From assembly GCA_020723045.1 (NCBI GenBank), contig DYJQ01000018.1, forward strand, positions 12,768-17,834: a stretch of 5,067 nt of DNA, given 5' to 3'. Positions 1 through 4,484 of this stretch are shown here, in pieces. Origin of the DNA: Candidatus Micrarchaeum sp. (GTDB lineage Archaea; Micrarchaeota; Micrarchaeia; CAILAH01). The position numbers were made by a program, and so were the translations under genes. The notes beneath the pieces are model-generated. The model was not told where the DNA came from, did no database searches, and saw nothing but the letters and a program-made list of their open reading frames with translations. Position 1 is the first letter of the stretch, and the number at the start of each line of letters is the position of its first letter.

Positions 1-7
1 GTAATTG

Positions 8-14
8 TTTTAAA
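8..14 (+). promoter_or_regulatory. Candidate TATA box of the tRNA-Arg gene
   Basis: An A/T-only heptamer (TTTTAAA) lies about 26-30 nt upstream of the first base of the tRNA. This is the spacing expected between an archaeal TATA box and a transcription start at or just before the 5' end of the mature tRNA. Archaeal tRNA genes depend on upstream TATA/BRE elements. The window starts too close to judge a BRE properly. Weak motif, supported mainly by position. Confidence 0.4.
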
Positions 15-78
15 CATTCAACTGTTCAACTAATCAAGAGCCCCCATAGTATAGCTTGGATAGTATGCAGCCCTGCGG

Positions 79-177
79 TCGTGATGAGGGTTTCTCGCCT
101 CATCGTGCGGTCCGTGTATAAATGGATATATACACAACCTCTTATGGGAGGAACACCTCCCACCCATATCGGCTGTA
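79..177 (+). other. tRNA intron 1, 99 nt, anticodon loop position 37/38
   Basis: This is the canonical archaeal intron position. Predicted BHB: outer helix is the anticodon stem (C72-G179), central helix C73-T-G-C76 against G172-C-T-G175 (three pairs and one T-T mismatch), 5' bulge G77 G78|T79, 3' bulge T176 A177|A178, then inner pairs C80-G171 and G81-C170. Inside are three separate hairpins: 83-89 with 98-104 (7 bp, extendable by wobble to 80-107), 114-120 with 129-135 (7 bp), and 146-151 with 156-161 (6 bp, loop AACA). GGCTG occurs twice at the 3' junction (171-175 and 179-183), so the first copy could also pair with the 5' anticodon-stem strand. Boundaries are inferred from the cloverleaf and are good to within a few bases. 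Confidence 0.75.
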
Positions 178-198
178 AGGCTGTGGGATGGGTTCAAA

Positions 199-281
199 GC
201 ACTGCAAGAGGGGATGTATCCCCCCTTTCGTGTGGTCTGCTATTCTCCCTCATGATGGGGCGTGGACCTCTGTGTTGAAAC
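199..281 (+). other. tRNA intron 2, 83 nt, T-loop position 59/60 (non-canonical)
   Basis: The T arm is split: ATGGG plus TTCAAA lies at 188-198, while the closing T plus CCCAT lies at 282-287. A well-formed BHB spans the junctions. The outer helix is the T stem (G192-C283). The central helix is T193-T-C-A196 paired with T276-G-A-A279. The 5' bulge is A197 A198|G199 and the 3' bulge is A280 C281|T282, each cut after the second bulge base. Inner intron pairs are C200-G274, A201-T273, C202-G272, then AGAGG (207-211) with CCTCT (267-271). T275 is left over, or pairs with G199 or A197. A hairpin GGGGA/TCCCC (210-214/219-223) competes with part of that inner helix. Excision restores the consensus loop TTCAAAT. 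No protein-coding or C/D-box content is visible. Confidence 0.82.
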
Positions 282-295
282 TCCCATTGGGGGCG

Positions 296-316
296 CTCTT
301 TTTTATTAAAAATTAG
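296..316. terminator. Convergent T-tract terminators between tRNA-Arg and archease
   Basis: The 21-nt gap holds six T residues on the + strand (299-304) just after the tRNA discriminator, and five A residues (308-312) that read as T5 on the minus strand just after the archease stop. Archaeal RNA polymerase terminates at such T tracts without needing a hairpin, so this short gap can serve both converging transcripts. Confidence 0.6.
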
Positions 317-730
317 CTAGATGTCGAATAGGACTTTAATGGTCGTTTCTTTGTCACCCTCCTGCTCAATCGAGAATTCATGGTACGTGACGGCCTTCAC
401 GTGTAGCTTGGCACGGCCATCGCACAGTCTTAGGCGGATGCTGGCCGTGTTGTTTTTTGTATCGAGTGATATAACCTCAAGGCGCGTTCCAACCTTTGAG
501 TTGATATCCATCTCTGCGAGCACACGCGTGAATATGTTGATGATAAGGTCCTGTAAATCATTCCCGGATTCGGTGAAGACGAGCGCCTCAACATTCTTGG
601 GCACCGACTCTGGCGACGTGATAGATTTGAAAAGGCCCTGTGCAACTGCCTCGACGGCATCAGCTAGCGAATCGCCACGACCCTGAATGAAAAGGTCGCT
701 CTTATGATTTAGATAACGATACTCCTGCAA
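317..730 (-). CDS. Archease (RtcB tRNA-ligase cofactor)
   Basis: A 137-aa protein of the usual archease length. Family knowledge: archease helps the RNA ligase RtcB become guanylylated and turn over; RtcB joins exon halves made by the tRNA splicing endonuclease, and in some organisms acts in other RNA repair. Seen here: N-terminal YRYLNHKSD (residues 4-12) matching the family's Y-x-x-x-x-H-T-A-D signature with metal-ligand Asp12, central VKAVTYHEF (111-119), and C-terminal VLFDI (133-137) with the second conserved Asp136. The start is TTG (728-730): no ATG or GTG in frame places the conserved N-terminus correctly. No Shine-Dalgarno sequence is visible. It lies 32 nt downstream of rpl12 on the same strand, with a T tract between, so it may be transcribed by read-through or from its own promoter. 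It faces the intron-bearing tRNA-Arg, whose exons its partner would join (inference). Confidence 0.9.
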   Translation of the reverse strand: MQEYRYLNHKSDLFIQGRGDSLADAVEAVAQGLFKSITSPESVPKNVEALVFTESGNDLQDLIINIFTRVLAEMDINSKVGTRLEVISLDTKNNTASIRLRLCDGRAKLHVKAVTYHEFSIEQEGDKETTIKVLFDI

Positions 731-745
731 GAAACCACTGTTAAT

Positions 746-752
746 AAAAAAA
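746..752 (-). terminator. T7 tract downstream of rpl12
   Basis: Seven A residues on the + strand read as seven T residues on the minus strand, 11-17 nt past the rpl12 stop. This fits archaeal intrinsic termination of the ribosomal-protein transcript. The same A/T-rich stretch lies 16-22 nt upstream of the archease TTG start, so a promoter role for archease cannot be excluded. Confidence 0.45.
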
Positions 753-762
753 GAAATAGGGC

Positions 763-1065
763 TTAACCGAATAGGTTAGCTAGACCTGCAGCCGCCTCCT
801 CCTCCTTCTTCTCCTCCTTCTCCTCCGTGGGGGCTTCCTTTGCCGCACCCGCTGCGGGTGCTGCTGCTGGTGCTGCTGCTACCATTGATGCCGCTGCATT
901 CTTGAGTGCCTCATCAATGTTCACGCCCTCAAGTGCTGAAACGAGTGCCTCAACCTTTGCATCGTTGACGGCCACGCCAGCGGCTTTGAGCACGCCTGCA
1001 ACATTATCCTTGCTTATATCCTTCTTTGCAGAATGCAACAGAAGAGCTGCATATACATACTCCAT
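763..1065 (-). CDS. rpl12: Ribosomal protein L12 (archaeal P1-type stalk protein)
   Basis: A 100-aa acidic stalk protein. It dimerises and sits in several copies on the helical spine of uL10, where its flexible C-terminus recruits translation factors. Seen: N-terminal dimerisation/helical domain from MEYVYAALLLH (1-11) through LEGVNIDEAL (45-54), an Ala/Pro-rich hinge (about 58-78), a Glu/Lys tract (about 81-90), and the terminal factor-binding motif GLANLFG (94-100). This is a standard archaeal P1 in order and length. The start is ATG 1063-1065, preceded 8 nt upstream by a strong AAGGAGG Shine-Dalgarno (1074-1080). It lies 119 nt after rpl10, an unusually wide gap for this pair. The Glu/Lys tract makes the mRNA rich in GGAGGA-like purine runs that mimic ribosome-binding sites but lie inside the gene. 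Confidence 0.97.
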   Translation of the reverse strand: MEYVYAALLLHSAKKDISKDNVAGVLKAAGVAVNDAKVEALVSALEGVNIDEALKNAAASMVAAAPAAAPAAGAAKEAPTEEKEEKKEEEAAAGLANLFG

Positions 1066-1184
1066 CTTCTCATCCTCCTTTCAACATCATCCTGTGCTCA
1101 TGACCGAGGAACCCATACACACGCGCCAGACAAACGCATGCTTCCCATCCACGTAACGGGTAGGACTCCTCCTGCCTTAACCCC
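1066..1184 (-). other. rpl10-rpl12 intergenic spacer with a hairpin
   Basis: A 119-nt transcribed gap inside the stalk operon. It has an imperfect 7-bp hairpin at 1159-1176 (minus strand GGCAGGA / loop GGAG / TCCTACC, one G-U pair) beginning 9 nt after the rpl10 stop. The hairpin carries an AGGAGG sequence that a short reading frame starting GTG or ATG nearby (about 16-21 codons) could in principle use; no homology is recognised. No TATA-like element and no T tract is evident, so rpl12 is most likely co-transcribed with rpl10. None of the frames encodes the missing acidic tail of L10. Confidence 0.45.
1074..1080 (-). promoter_or_regulatory. Ribosome binding site of rpl12
   Basis: AAGGAGG on the minus strand, separated by ATGAGAAG (8 nt) from the ATG. 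It confirms the rpl12 start and contrasts with archease and drg, which lack one. Confidence 0.8.
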
Positions 1185-2048
1185 TTAAGCACTCTGGGGT
1201 ACTCTAGCTGAGATCGCGCTGGCATGTGCCTGCGCCTTAGCTAATATCAATCCAATCACTTCCTTCTCGGGGATACCTTCACTCACCGCAAGGTTTCGTG
1301 CATTCCTATGCGCCTTCACCAGCAGTAATGAAATGCTACTCGCCGTCGGGAAGGCCACCTCAACTGCAAGGTTTCGTGCATTGCTAAACCCTGCTACCAT
1401 ATTGTTCAAGTACTCCTGCTCATCCACATCGAGCACATCGCGTGTGTAGAGCACACCGCCCCTGAATGCACTATCGAGCTCAACACCGATATCAAACGGT
1501 TTTATATCCAATTTCTGAAGTATCTTGGCAGCGCCATCGCTTATGGGCTCGCCCTTCTTTACCATCACTTTATCTTTCGAGATGTGGATCTTGCCACCCA
1601 CAATCTTTACGTCAAGACCTGCCTGCTTGAATTCTGAGAGTACTGGGCCTGCTGGGAATGGCGTCTCGCCTGCAGGGATTGTGATGTCCGCAGGTGCGGC
1701 TTGGCCGGGTTTGGCGTATGCCGCCCCCCTACTCCTCTTGAGCTCCTTGAACAGCTTGAATGGGCTCATGCTCGTGAGTATGAGACCGTAGGACCCCCTA
1801 GACGCGGTTATGAAATCATCGGGGAGGCTTGCGGCTTTGAGTGCCCTGCTCATCACCGCACCCTTTACTATCCTGAACTCGGCCTGCCCCCGCAACTTCG
1901 ATTTTGCCTTCTGCAAGTATCTTGTGGGCAGGCTTGCGAGCTTGAAAAGTGCAACCACAGGATACTTGGGTATCTCCTGTGAGAGGAGCTGTACATCCTT
2001 CTCCTTCTTCAGCCGATTGGCGCTCTTCTTTTCCTTGACCATGAACAT
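1185..2048 (-). CDS. rpl10: Ribosomal protein uL10 (archaeal P0), lacking the C-terminal acidic tail
   Basis: The stalk base protein binds 23S rRNA with its N-terminal domain and carries L12 dimers on a C-terminal helical spine. Numbering from the TTG at 2051: rRNA-binding domain about 14-108 (PKYPVVALFKLASLPTRYL, 28-46; a FRIVKGAVMSRAL stretch near 59-71); inserted domain II about 109-190, with the archaeal hallmark IPAGETPFPAGPVLSEFK (125-142) and KIVGGKIHISKD (149-160); then the spine, about 210-283, with three L12-binding helix units, two of them sharing NARNLAV (224-230, 250-256). The protein stops at ARVPQSA, residue 288. Archaeal family members usually run to about 300-340 residues and end in a Glu/Lys tail with a GLGALFG-like motif, which is absent. 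Starts possible: TTG 2051, ATG 2048 (chosen) or ATG 2042 (beginning MVKEKK); no clear Shine-Dalgarno. The gap after rpl1 is only a few bases, so translation is likely coupled. Confidence 0.95.
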   Translation of the reverse strand: MFMVKEKKSANRLKKEKDVQLLSQEIPKYPVVALFKLASLPTRYLQKAKSKLRGQAEFRIVKGAVMSRALKAASLPDDFITASRGSYGLILTSMSPFKLFKELKRSRGAAYAKPGQAAPADITIPAGETPFPAGPVLSEFKQAGLDVKIVGGKIHISKDKVMVKKGEPISDGAAKILQKLDIKPFDIGVELDSAFRGGVLYTRDVLDVDEQEYLNNMVAGFSNARNLAVEVAFPTASSISLLLVKAHRNARNLAVSEGIPEKEVIGLILAKAQAHASAISARVPQSA

Positions 2049-2055
2049 CAACTCA

Positions 2056-2694
2056 TTAACTTACTTTCTTGGGTGTGCCCATCGTGAGTTTTACATAAAC
2101 ATTCTTTATGCTCGACTCACCCACCTTGGCCTTCACAGCATCAAGAACGGTATTTATGTTCTCGAGAATATCCTCGGGGGGCATATCCTCAGAACCAATG
2201 GGGATGTGCGCAACGGGCATATACCTTCCCTTGCTCCGTATCACCACCGTCCTTCTTATCCTGCCCACTAGATCAGCCAGGTCCTTCCCAGCAAATGGTT
2301 TTGGCATCTTGCCGCGTGCGCCCAGTACTTGGCCCAGGCTTTTACCGATAGAGACCATGAGCTTGGGCTCTGCGAGGAACATGTAATCCTTTAAGTATTT
2401 CTTGAATTCAACCTTATCCTTTGCGAACCGTTCAATGCCATCGCCGCCAAACACTACATCTGCACCTGCCTTCTTTGCATCACTTGCGAGCTGGCCCTCT
2501 GCAAAAACCGCAACCTTGACCGCCCTCCCTCTCCCCTTAGGAAGTGGGACCTCAAGGTTGAGCCTATTCTCCGGCTTGTTGAAGTCTATACCCTTGAAGT
2601 TGATGCTCAGGTCAATGGTTTGGGTGAATTTCCTAGAACCCTTGTGCGCGAGCACCTCATCAAGCGCTGCCTTTAAAGATTTGTTGTTTATCAT
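2056..2694 (-). CDS. rpl1: Ribosomal protein uL1
   Basis: A 212-aa protein of normal archaeal length that forms the L1 stalk on 23S rRNA near the E site, and in several archaea also represses its own operon by binding mRNA. Seen: RKFTQTIDLSINFKGIDF (21-38, the RNA-contacting N-terminal strand), PLPKGRGRAVKVAVFAEG (50-67), the signature LGARGKMPKP (124-133), an I-G-S-E-D-M stretch (166-171), and the C-terminal VKLTMGTP (201-208). The frame is open for 26 codons further upstream, but ATG 2692-2694 is chosen: it is preceded by AGGAGG (2703-2708) at 8 nt, and the protein then starts MINNKSLKAAL as homologues do. First gene of the rpl1-rpl10-rpl12 block. rpl11, often upstream in archaea, is not here; drg occupies the divergent position. 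Confidence 0.97.
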   Translation of the reverse strand: MINNKSLKAALDEVLAHKGSRKFTQTIDLSINFKGIDFNKPENRLNLEVPLPKGRGRAVKVAVFAEGQLASDAKKAGADVVFGGDGIERFAKDKVEFKKYLKDYMFLAEPKLMVSIGKSLGQVLGARGKMPKPFAGKDLADLVGRIRRTVVIRSKGRYMPVAHIPIGSEDMPPEDILENINTVLDAVKAKVGESSIKNVYVKLTMGTPKKVS

Positions 2695-2702
2695 GTGGTC
2701 AT

Positions 2703-2720
2703 CCTCCTGCCCACGGGCAG
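2703..2720 (-). promoter_or_regulatory. rpl1 ribosome binding site with overlapping hairpin
   Basis: AGGAGG (2703-2708) lies 8 nt before the rpl1 ATG. Directly upstream and overlapping it by two bases is a perfect inverted repeat, CTGCC / loop CGTG / GGCAG on the minus strand (2707-2720; six pairs if the loop is two bases). Folding would occlude the edge of the ribosome binding site. L1 autoregulation through an mRNA structure near its start is known in some archaea; that this hairpin is the target here is inference, since the known L1 sites are helices with an asymmetric internal loop, which is not obvious here. Confidence 0.5.
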
Positions 2721-2755
2721 TGCATACGGATTGTGATTGTTTAGACGGAGTAAAG

Positions 2756-2763
2756 AATATAAA
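2756..2763 (-). promoter_or_regulatory. TATA box of the rpl1-rpl10-rpl12 transcript
   Basis: TTTATATT on the minus strand, with a purine-containing AAGG just upstream that could serve as BRE. A start about 25 nt downstream would fall near 2733-2735, giving a leader of roughly 40 nt that includes the hairpin and ribosome binding site before rpl1. It also supports ATG 2694 over the longer open frame, since that frame would begin upstream of the promoter. Confidence 0.65.
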
Positions 2764-2796
2764 CCTTACCATAAAAGCACGACGGGGAGAGAATGA

Positions 2797-2808
2797 TTTA
2801 AAAATATA
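2797..2808 (+). promoter_or_regulatory. TATA box of drg; probable leaderless transcript
   Basis: TTTAAAAATATA is centred about 26-27 nt before the drg ATG (2829), the spacing expected for transcription starting at or next to the initiation codon. No Shine-Dalgarno precedes the ATG (AGAGATAG only). Both facts suggest a leaderless mRNA. Together with the rpl1 TATA box it forms a compact divergent promoter in the 134-bp gap. Confidence 0.6.
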
Positions 2809-2828
2809 GGCGTGTCTATGAGAGATAG

Positions 2829-3917
2829 ATGACTATCTCTGACAAGATTAACGCATTGGAGGAGGAGATACGCAAAACCCAGTACAACAAGGCCACTGAG
2901 CATCATATAGGCCTTCTGAAAGCCAAGATTGCAAAGTTGAGGGCGCAACTGATTGCCGGAGGCGGGAAGAAGGGCGGAGGGGGCGGGTTTGAGGTGCGGA
3001 GAGGCGGGGATGCACGCGCTGTCCTCATCGGCTACCCCTCCACGGGTAAATCAACATTGCTGGGAAAGGTGACAAAGGCCAAATCGAAATCGGCTGCGTA
3101 TGCATTCACCACACTCACAGTAATCCCGGGCCTGATTGAGTATAAGGGCGCAAAGATACAACTGCTTGACCTCCCGGGCATCATAAGGGGGGCTGCGAAA
3201 GGAAGTGGCAGAGGAAGGGAGGTGCTTGCAGTTGCACGGAGTGCGGATGTTATAGTGCTCTTCGTTGATGTGTTCAACCCTGATTGTGATGGGCTGAAGA
3301 GGGAACTCTACGAAGTGGGGATACGGCTCGATAGGAAGGCACCGGATGTTGTGATAGCAAAGAGTGAGAGTGGAGGCCTAAAGATAAATAGAACGGTGCC
3401 AACACCGCACCTTGATGATAGGATGATCGGGGATATCCTATCAGTGTACGGGATACATAACGCTAATGTCACTATAAGGGAGGAGATAGGGCAGGATGAG
3501 TTGATAGATGTGGTTGTGGGGAATAGGATATACTGCAATTCAATCGTTGTGGTCAATAAGATAGACCTCGTGAATAAGAAATATCTGGATGAGTTGCGCA
3601 TAAAGATTGGTGATTTTATTGGGATGTCCGCGGAAAGTGGGATTGGGATTGATGAATTCAAGGAGCAGCTCTACAACCAGCTGGGGTTTGTACGCGTATA
3701 CACAAAGTCGCGGTTTGAGGGTGTGGATTTTGATGAGCCGCTCATAATCAAGAACGGCTCGACTGTTGAGGATGTATGCAATGCCATACACAGGGATTTG
3801 CGTAGGAATTTCAAGTATGCACTCATCACAGGGCCCAGTGCCAAGTTTAAGGGCCAGCGTGTGGGCCTTACGCATAAGGTTGCGGATGGTGATGTGGTGC
3901 AGATCTTTGCAAGATGA
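2829..3917 (+). CDS. drg: Drg/Rbg-family GTP-binding protein (OBG-like, TGS domain)
   Basis: A 362-aa developmentally-regulated-GTP-binding-protein orthologue, the length typical of archaeal and eukaryotic Drg. These translation-factor-class GTPases bind ribosomes and help stalled or slow elongation; substrate detail in archaea is not established. Seen: N-terminal helical segment with the family hallmark YNKATEHHIGLLKAK (19-33); a Gly/Lys linker GGGKKGGGGG (44-53); G1 GYPSTGKS (68-75); G2 FTTLT (93-97); G3 DLPGI (114-118); a family insertion between G3 and G4 (about 155-235); G4 NKID (243-246); G5 SA (267-268); C-terminal TGS domain about 287-362, ending VADGDVVQIF. All nucleotide-binding motifs are intact. 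It has its own promoter, divergent from rpl1, and appears monocistronic. Its TGA (3915-3917) directly abuts the TAA of the convergent trmI-like gene. Confidence 0.96.
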   Translation: MTISDKINALEEEIRKTQYNKATEHHIGLLKAKIAKLRAQLIAGGGKKGGGGGFEVRRGGDARAVLIGYPSTGKSTLLGKVTKAKSKSAAYAFTTLTVIPGLIEYKGAKIQLLDLPGIIRGAAKGSGRGREVLAVARSADVIVLFVDVFNPDCDGLKRELYEVGIRLDRKAPDVVIAKSESGGLKINRTVPTPHLDDRMIGDILSVYGIHNANVTIREEIGQDELIDVVVGNRIYCNSIVVVNKIDLVNKKYLDELRIKIGDFIGMSAESGIGIDEFKEQLYNQLGFVRVYTKSRFEGVDFDEPLIIKNGSTVEDVCNAIHRDLRRNFKYALITGPSAKFKGQRVGLTHKVADGDVVQIFAR

Positions 3918-4484
3918 TTATCTTCTTGCAAAAACTAGGTATGCAGTATGGGTGAGGCTGAAATTATCGGGCCTGCACCCGAAATCGCGGATTGAATAGG
4001 TTATGGTGTGTGAGGTTAGTGTAAACACCTCACTAAAAAGGCTATTGCATTTTAGATGGAATGCCTTAGCCTGCTCAATGTTGGGGCAGTAGCCTACCAG
4101 CCAGCCGCCACTCTTAAGATGTGCGTGCATCTTCTCAATAAGCTCGTCGGAATCCTTGAAATCGAGGAATATAACATCCAAATCGTTATGGCCAAGTTCT
4201 TCGATGCTCTTATTCACCAACTCAACATTCTCAAGGCCGAGCCTCTCAACATTTGCCTTTGCAATCCTGAAATGCTCCTCTCTGTTTTCATATGAATAGA
4301 CCTTCCTTGCAATCCGAGCCAGCTGGGCCGTCATGAAACCCGTGCCCGCACCCGCCTCTGCAACAGTAGAACTGCTCGAGAGGCCGGTAAATGCAACTAC
4401 TGCACCGAAATCTTTCGGTAAAACCACGGCCGCACCGCGTGTGAGTTTGTTAAGGTCTGGTGGAAGATGCATGGGTATGTCCAT
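3918..4484 (-). CDS. trmI: TrmI-like tRNA (adenine-N1) methyltransferase, short form
   Basis: A 188-aa SAM-dependent methyltransferase. Archaeal TrmI makes m1A at T-loop positions 57/58 of tRNA. Seen: entry segment RGAAVVLPKDFGAVVAFTGL (16-35), matching the family's R-G-x-x-x-x-x-P-K-D; SAM motif I EAGAGTGF (43-50); acidic SYE (64-66) for the ribose; NVELVNKSIEEL (86-97); LDF with Asp108 at the motif IV position; SGGWLVGYCPN (125-135); and the C-terminus CRPDNFSLTHTAYLVFARR (170-188), which closely follows archaeal TrmI ending HTGYITFARR. Usual TrmI proteins are about 250 aa with an N-terminal beta domain of roughly 60-70 residues, absent here; an in-frame TAG just upstream rules out a longer start. 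The start is ATG 4484 or ATG 4472, with no Shine-Dalgarno, overlapping the upstream gene by 35 or 23 nt, suggesting coupled translation. The N-terminal loss makes exact specificity uncertain. Confidence 0.85.
   Translation of the reverse strand: MDIPMHLPPDLNKLTRGAAVVLPKDFGAVVAFTGLSSSSTVAEAGAGTGFMTAQLARIARKVYSYENREEHFRIAKANVERLGLENVELVNKSIEELGHNDLDVIFLDFKDSDELIEKMHAHLKSGGWLVGYCPNIEQAKAFHLKCNSLFSEVFTLTSHTITYSIRDFGCRPDNFSLTHTAYLVFARR

Larger units (their letters stand above)
40..295 (+). tRNA. tRNA-Arg (anticodon GCG), two introns, three exons
   Basis: A complete cloverleaf can be assembled from exons 40-78, 178-198 and 282-295 (74 nt; CCA not encoded). The acceptor stem GCCCCCA (40-46) pairs perfectly with TGGGGGC (288-294), discriminator G295. 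T8 and A9 are 47-48. The D arm is GTAT (49-52)/GTAT (63-66) with two G-U pairs, A14, G18-G19 (58-59) and A21. The anticodon stem is CAGCC (68-72)/GGCTG (179-183). The loop C73-T-G-C-G-G78 plus A178 gives anticodon GCG (75-77), reading Arg CGC; CTGCGGA is, as recalled, the usual loop of archaeal tRNA-Arg(GCG). The T stem ATGGG (188-192)/CCCAT (283-287) is perfect and the spliced T loop is TTCAAAT, the consensus. The variable loop is only 4 nt (TGGG, 184-187) and lacks the usual C48. An alternative D pairing, GTAT with ATGC (65-68), also exists. A run of T residues follows the gene. Confidence 0.88.

Noticed and set aside
81..87. GTGATGA, a perfect C-box-like heptamer in intron 1, suggesting an intron-encoded C/D-box guide RNA
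   Set aside because: No CTGA D box, C' or D' partner is found in the intron, and the bases lie in the 5' strand of a stable hairpin.
251..257. CATGATG in intron 2 as a possible C box
   Set aside because: It is an imperfect match and no D box follows before the intron ends.
81..278. 65-codon open frame on the + strand starting at GTG
   Set aside because: It runs across both introns and exon 2 of the tRNA, has no Shine-Dalgarno and resembles no protein. It is a chance frame in structured RNA, and no intron-encoded endonuclease motif (LAGLIDADG) is present.
790..880. CTCCTCC-rich and GCTGCTG-rich low-complexity stretch as a DNA repeat or CRISPR-like element
   Set aside because: It encodes the Glu/Lys tract and Ala/Pro hinge expected in archaeal L12; no regular spacer structure.
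1810..2271. 153-codon + strand frame across the rpl10-rpl1 junction
   Set aside because: Antisense to two highly conserved ribosomal proteins; composition reflects their codons and no promoter precedes it.
2695..2772. N-terminal extension of L1 by 26 codons
   Set aside because: The extension has unlike composition, would start at or above the TATA box, and lies upstream of a strong ribosome binding site that fits ATG 2694.
2766..2948. 60-codon minus-strand frame across the drg start and promoter
   Set aside because: It overlaps the conserved N-terminus of Drg in antisense and both promoter elements; no family resemblance.
3540..3875. 111-codon and neighbouring minus-strand frames inside drg
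   Set aside because: Antisense shadows of a fully conserved GTPase, with no ribosome binding site or recognised domain.
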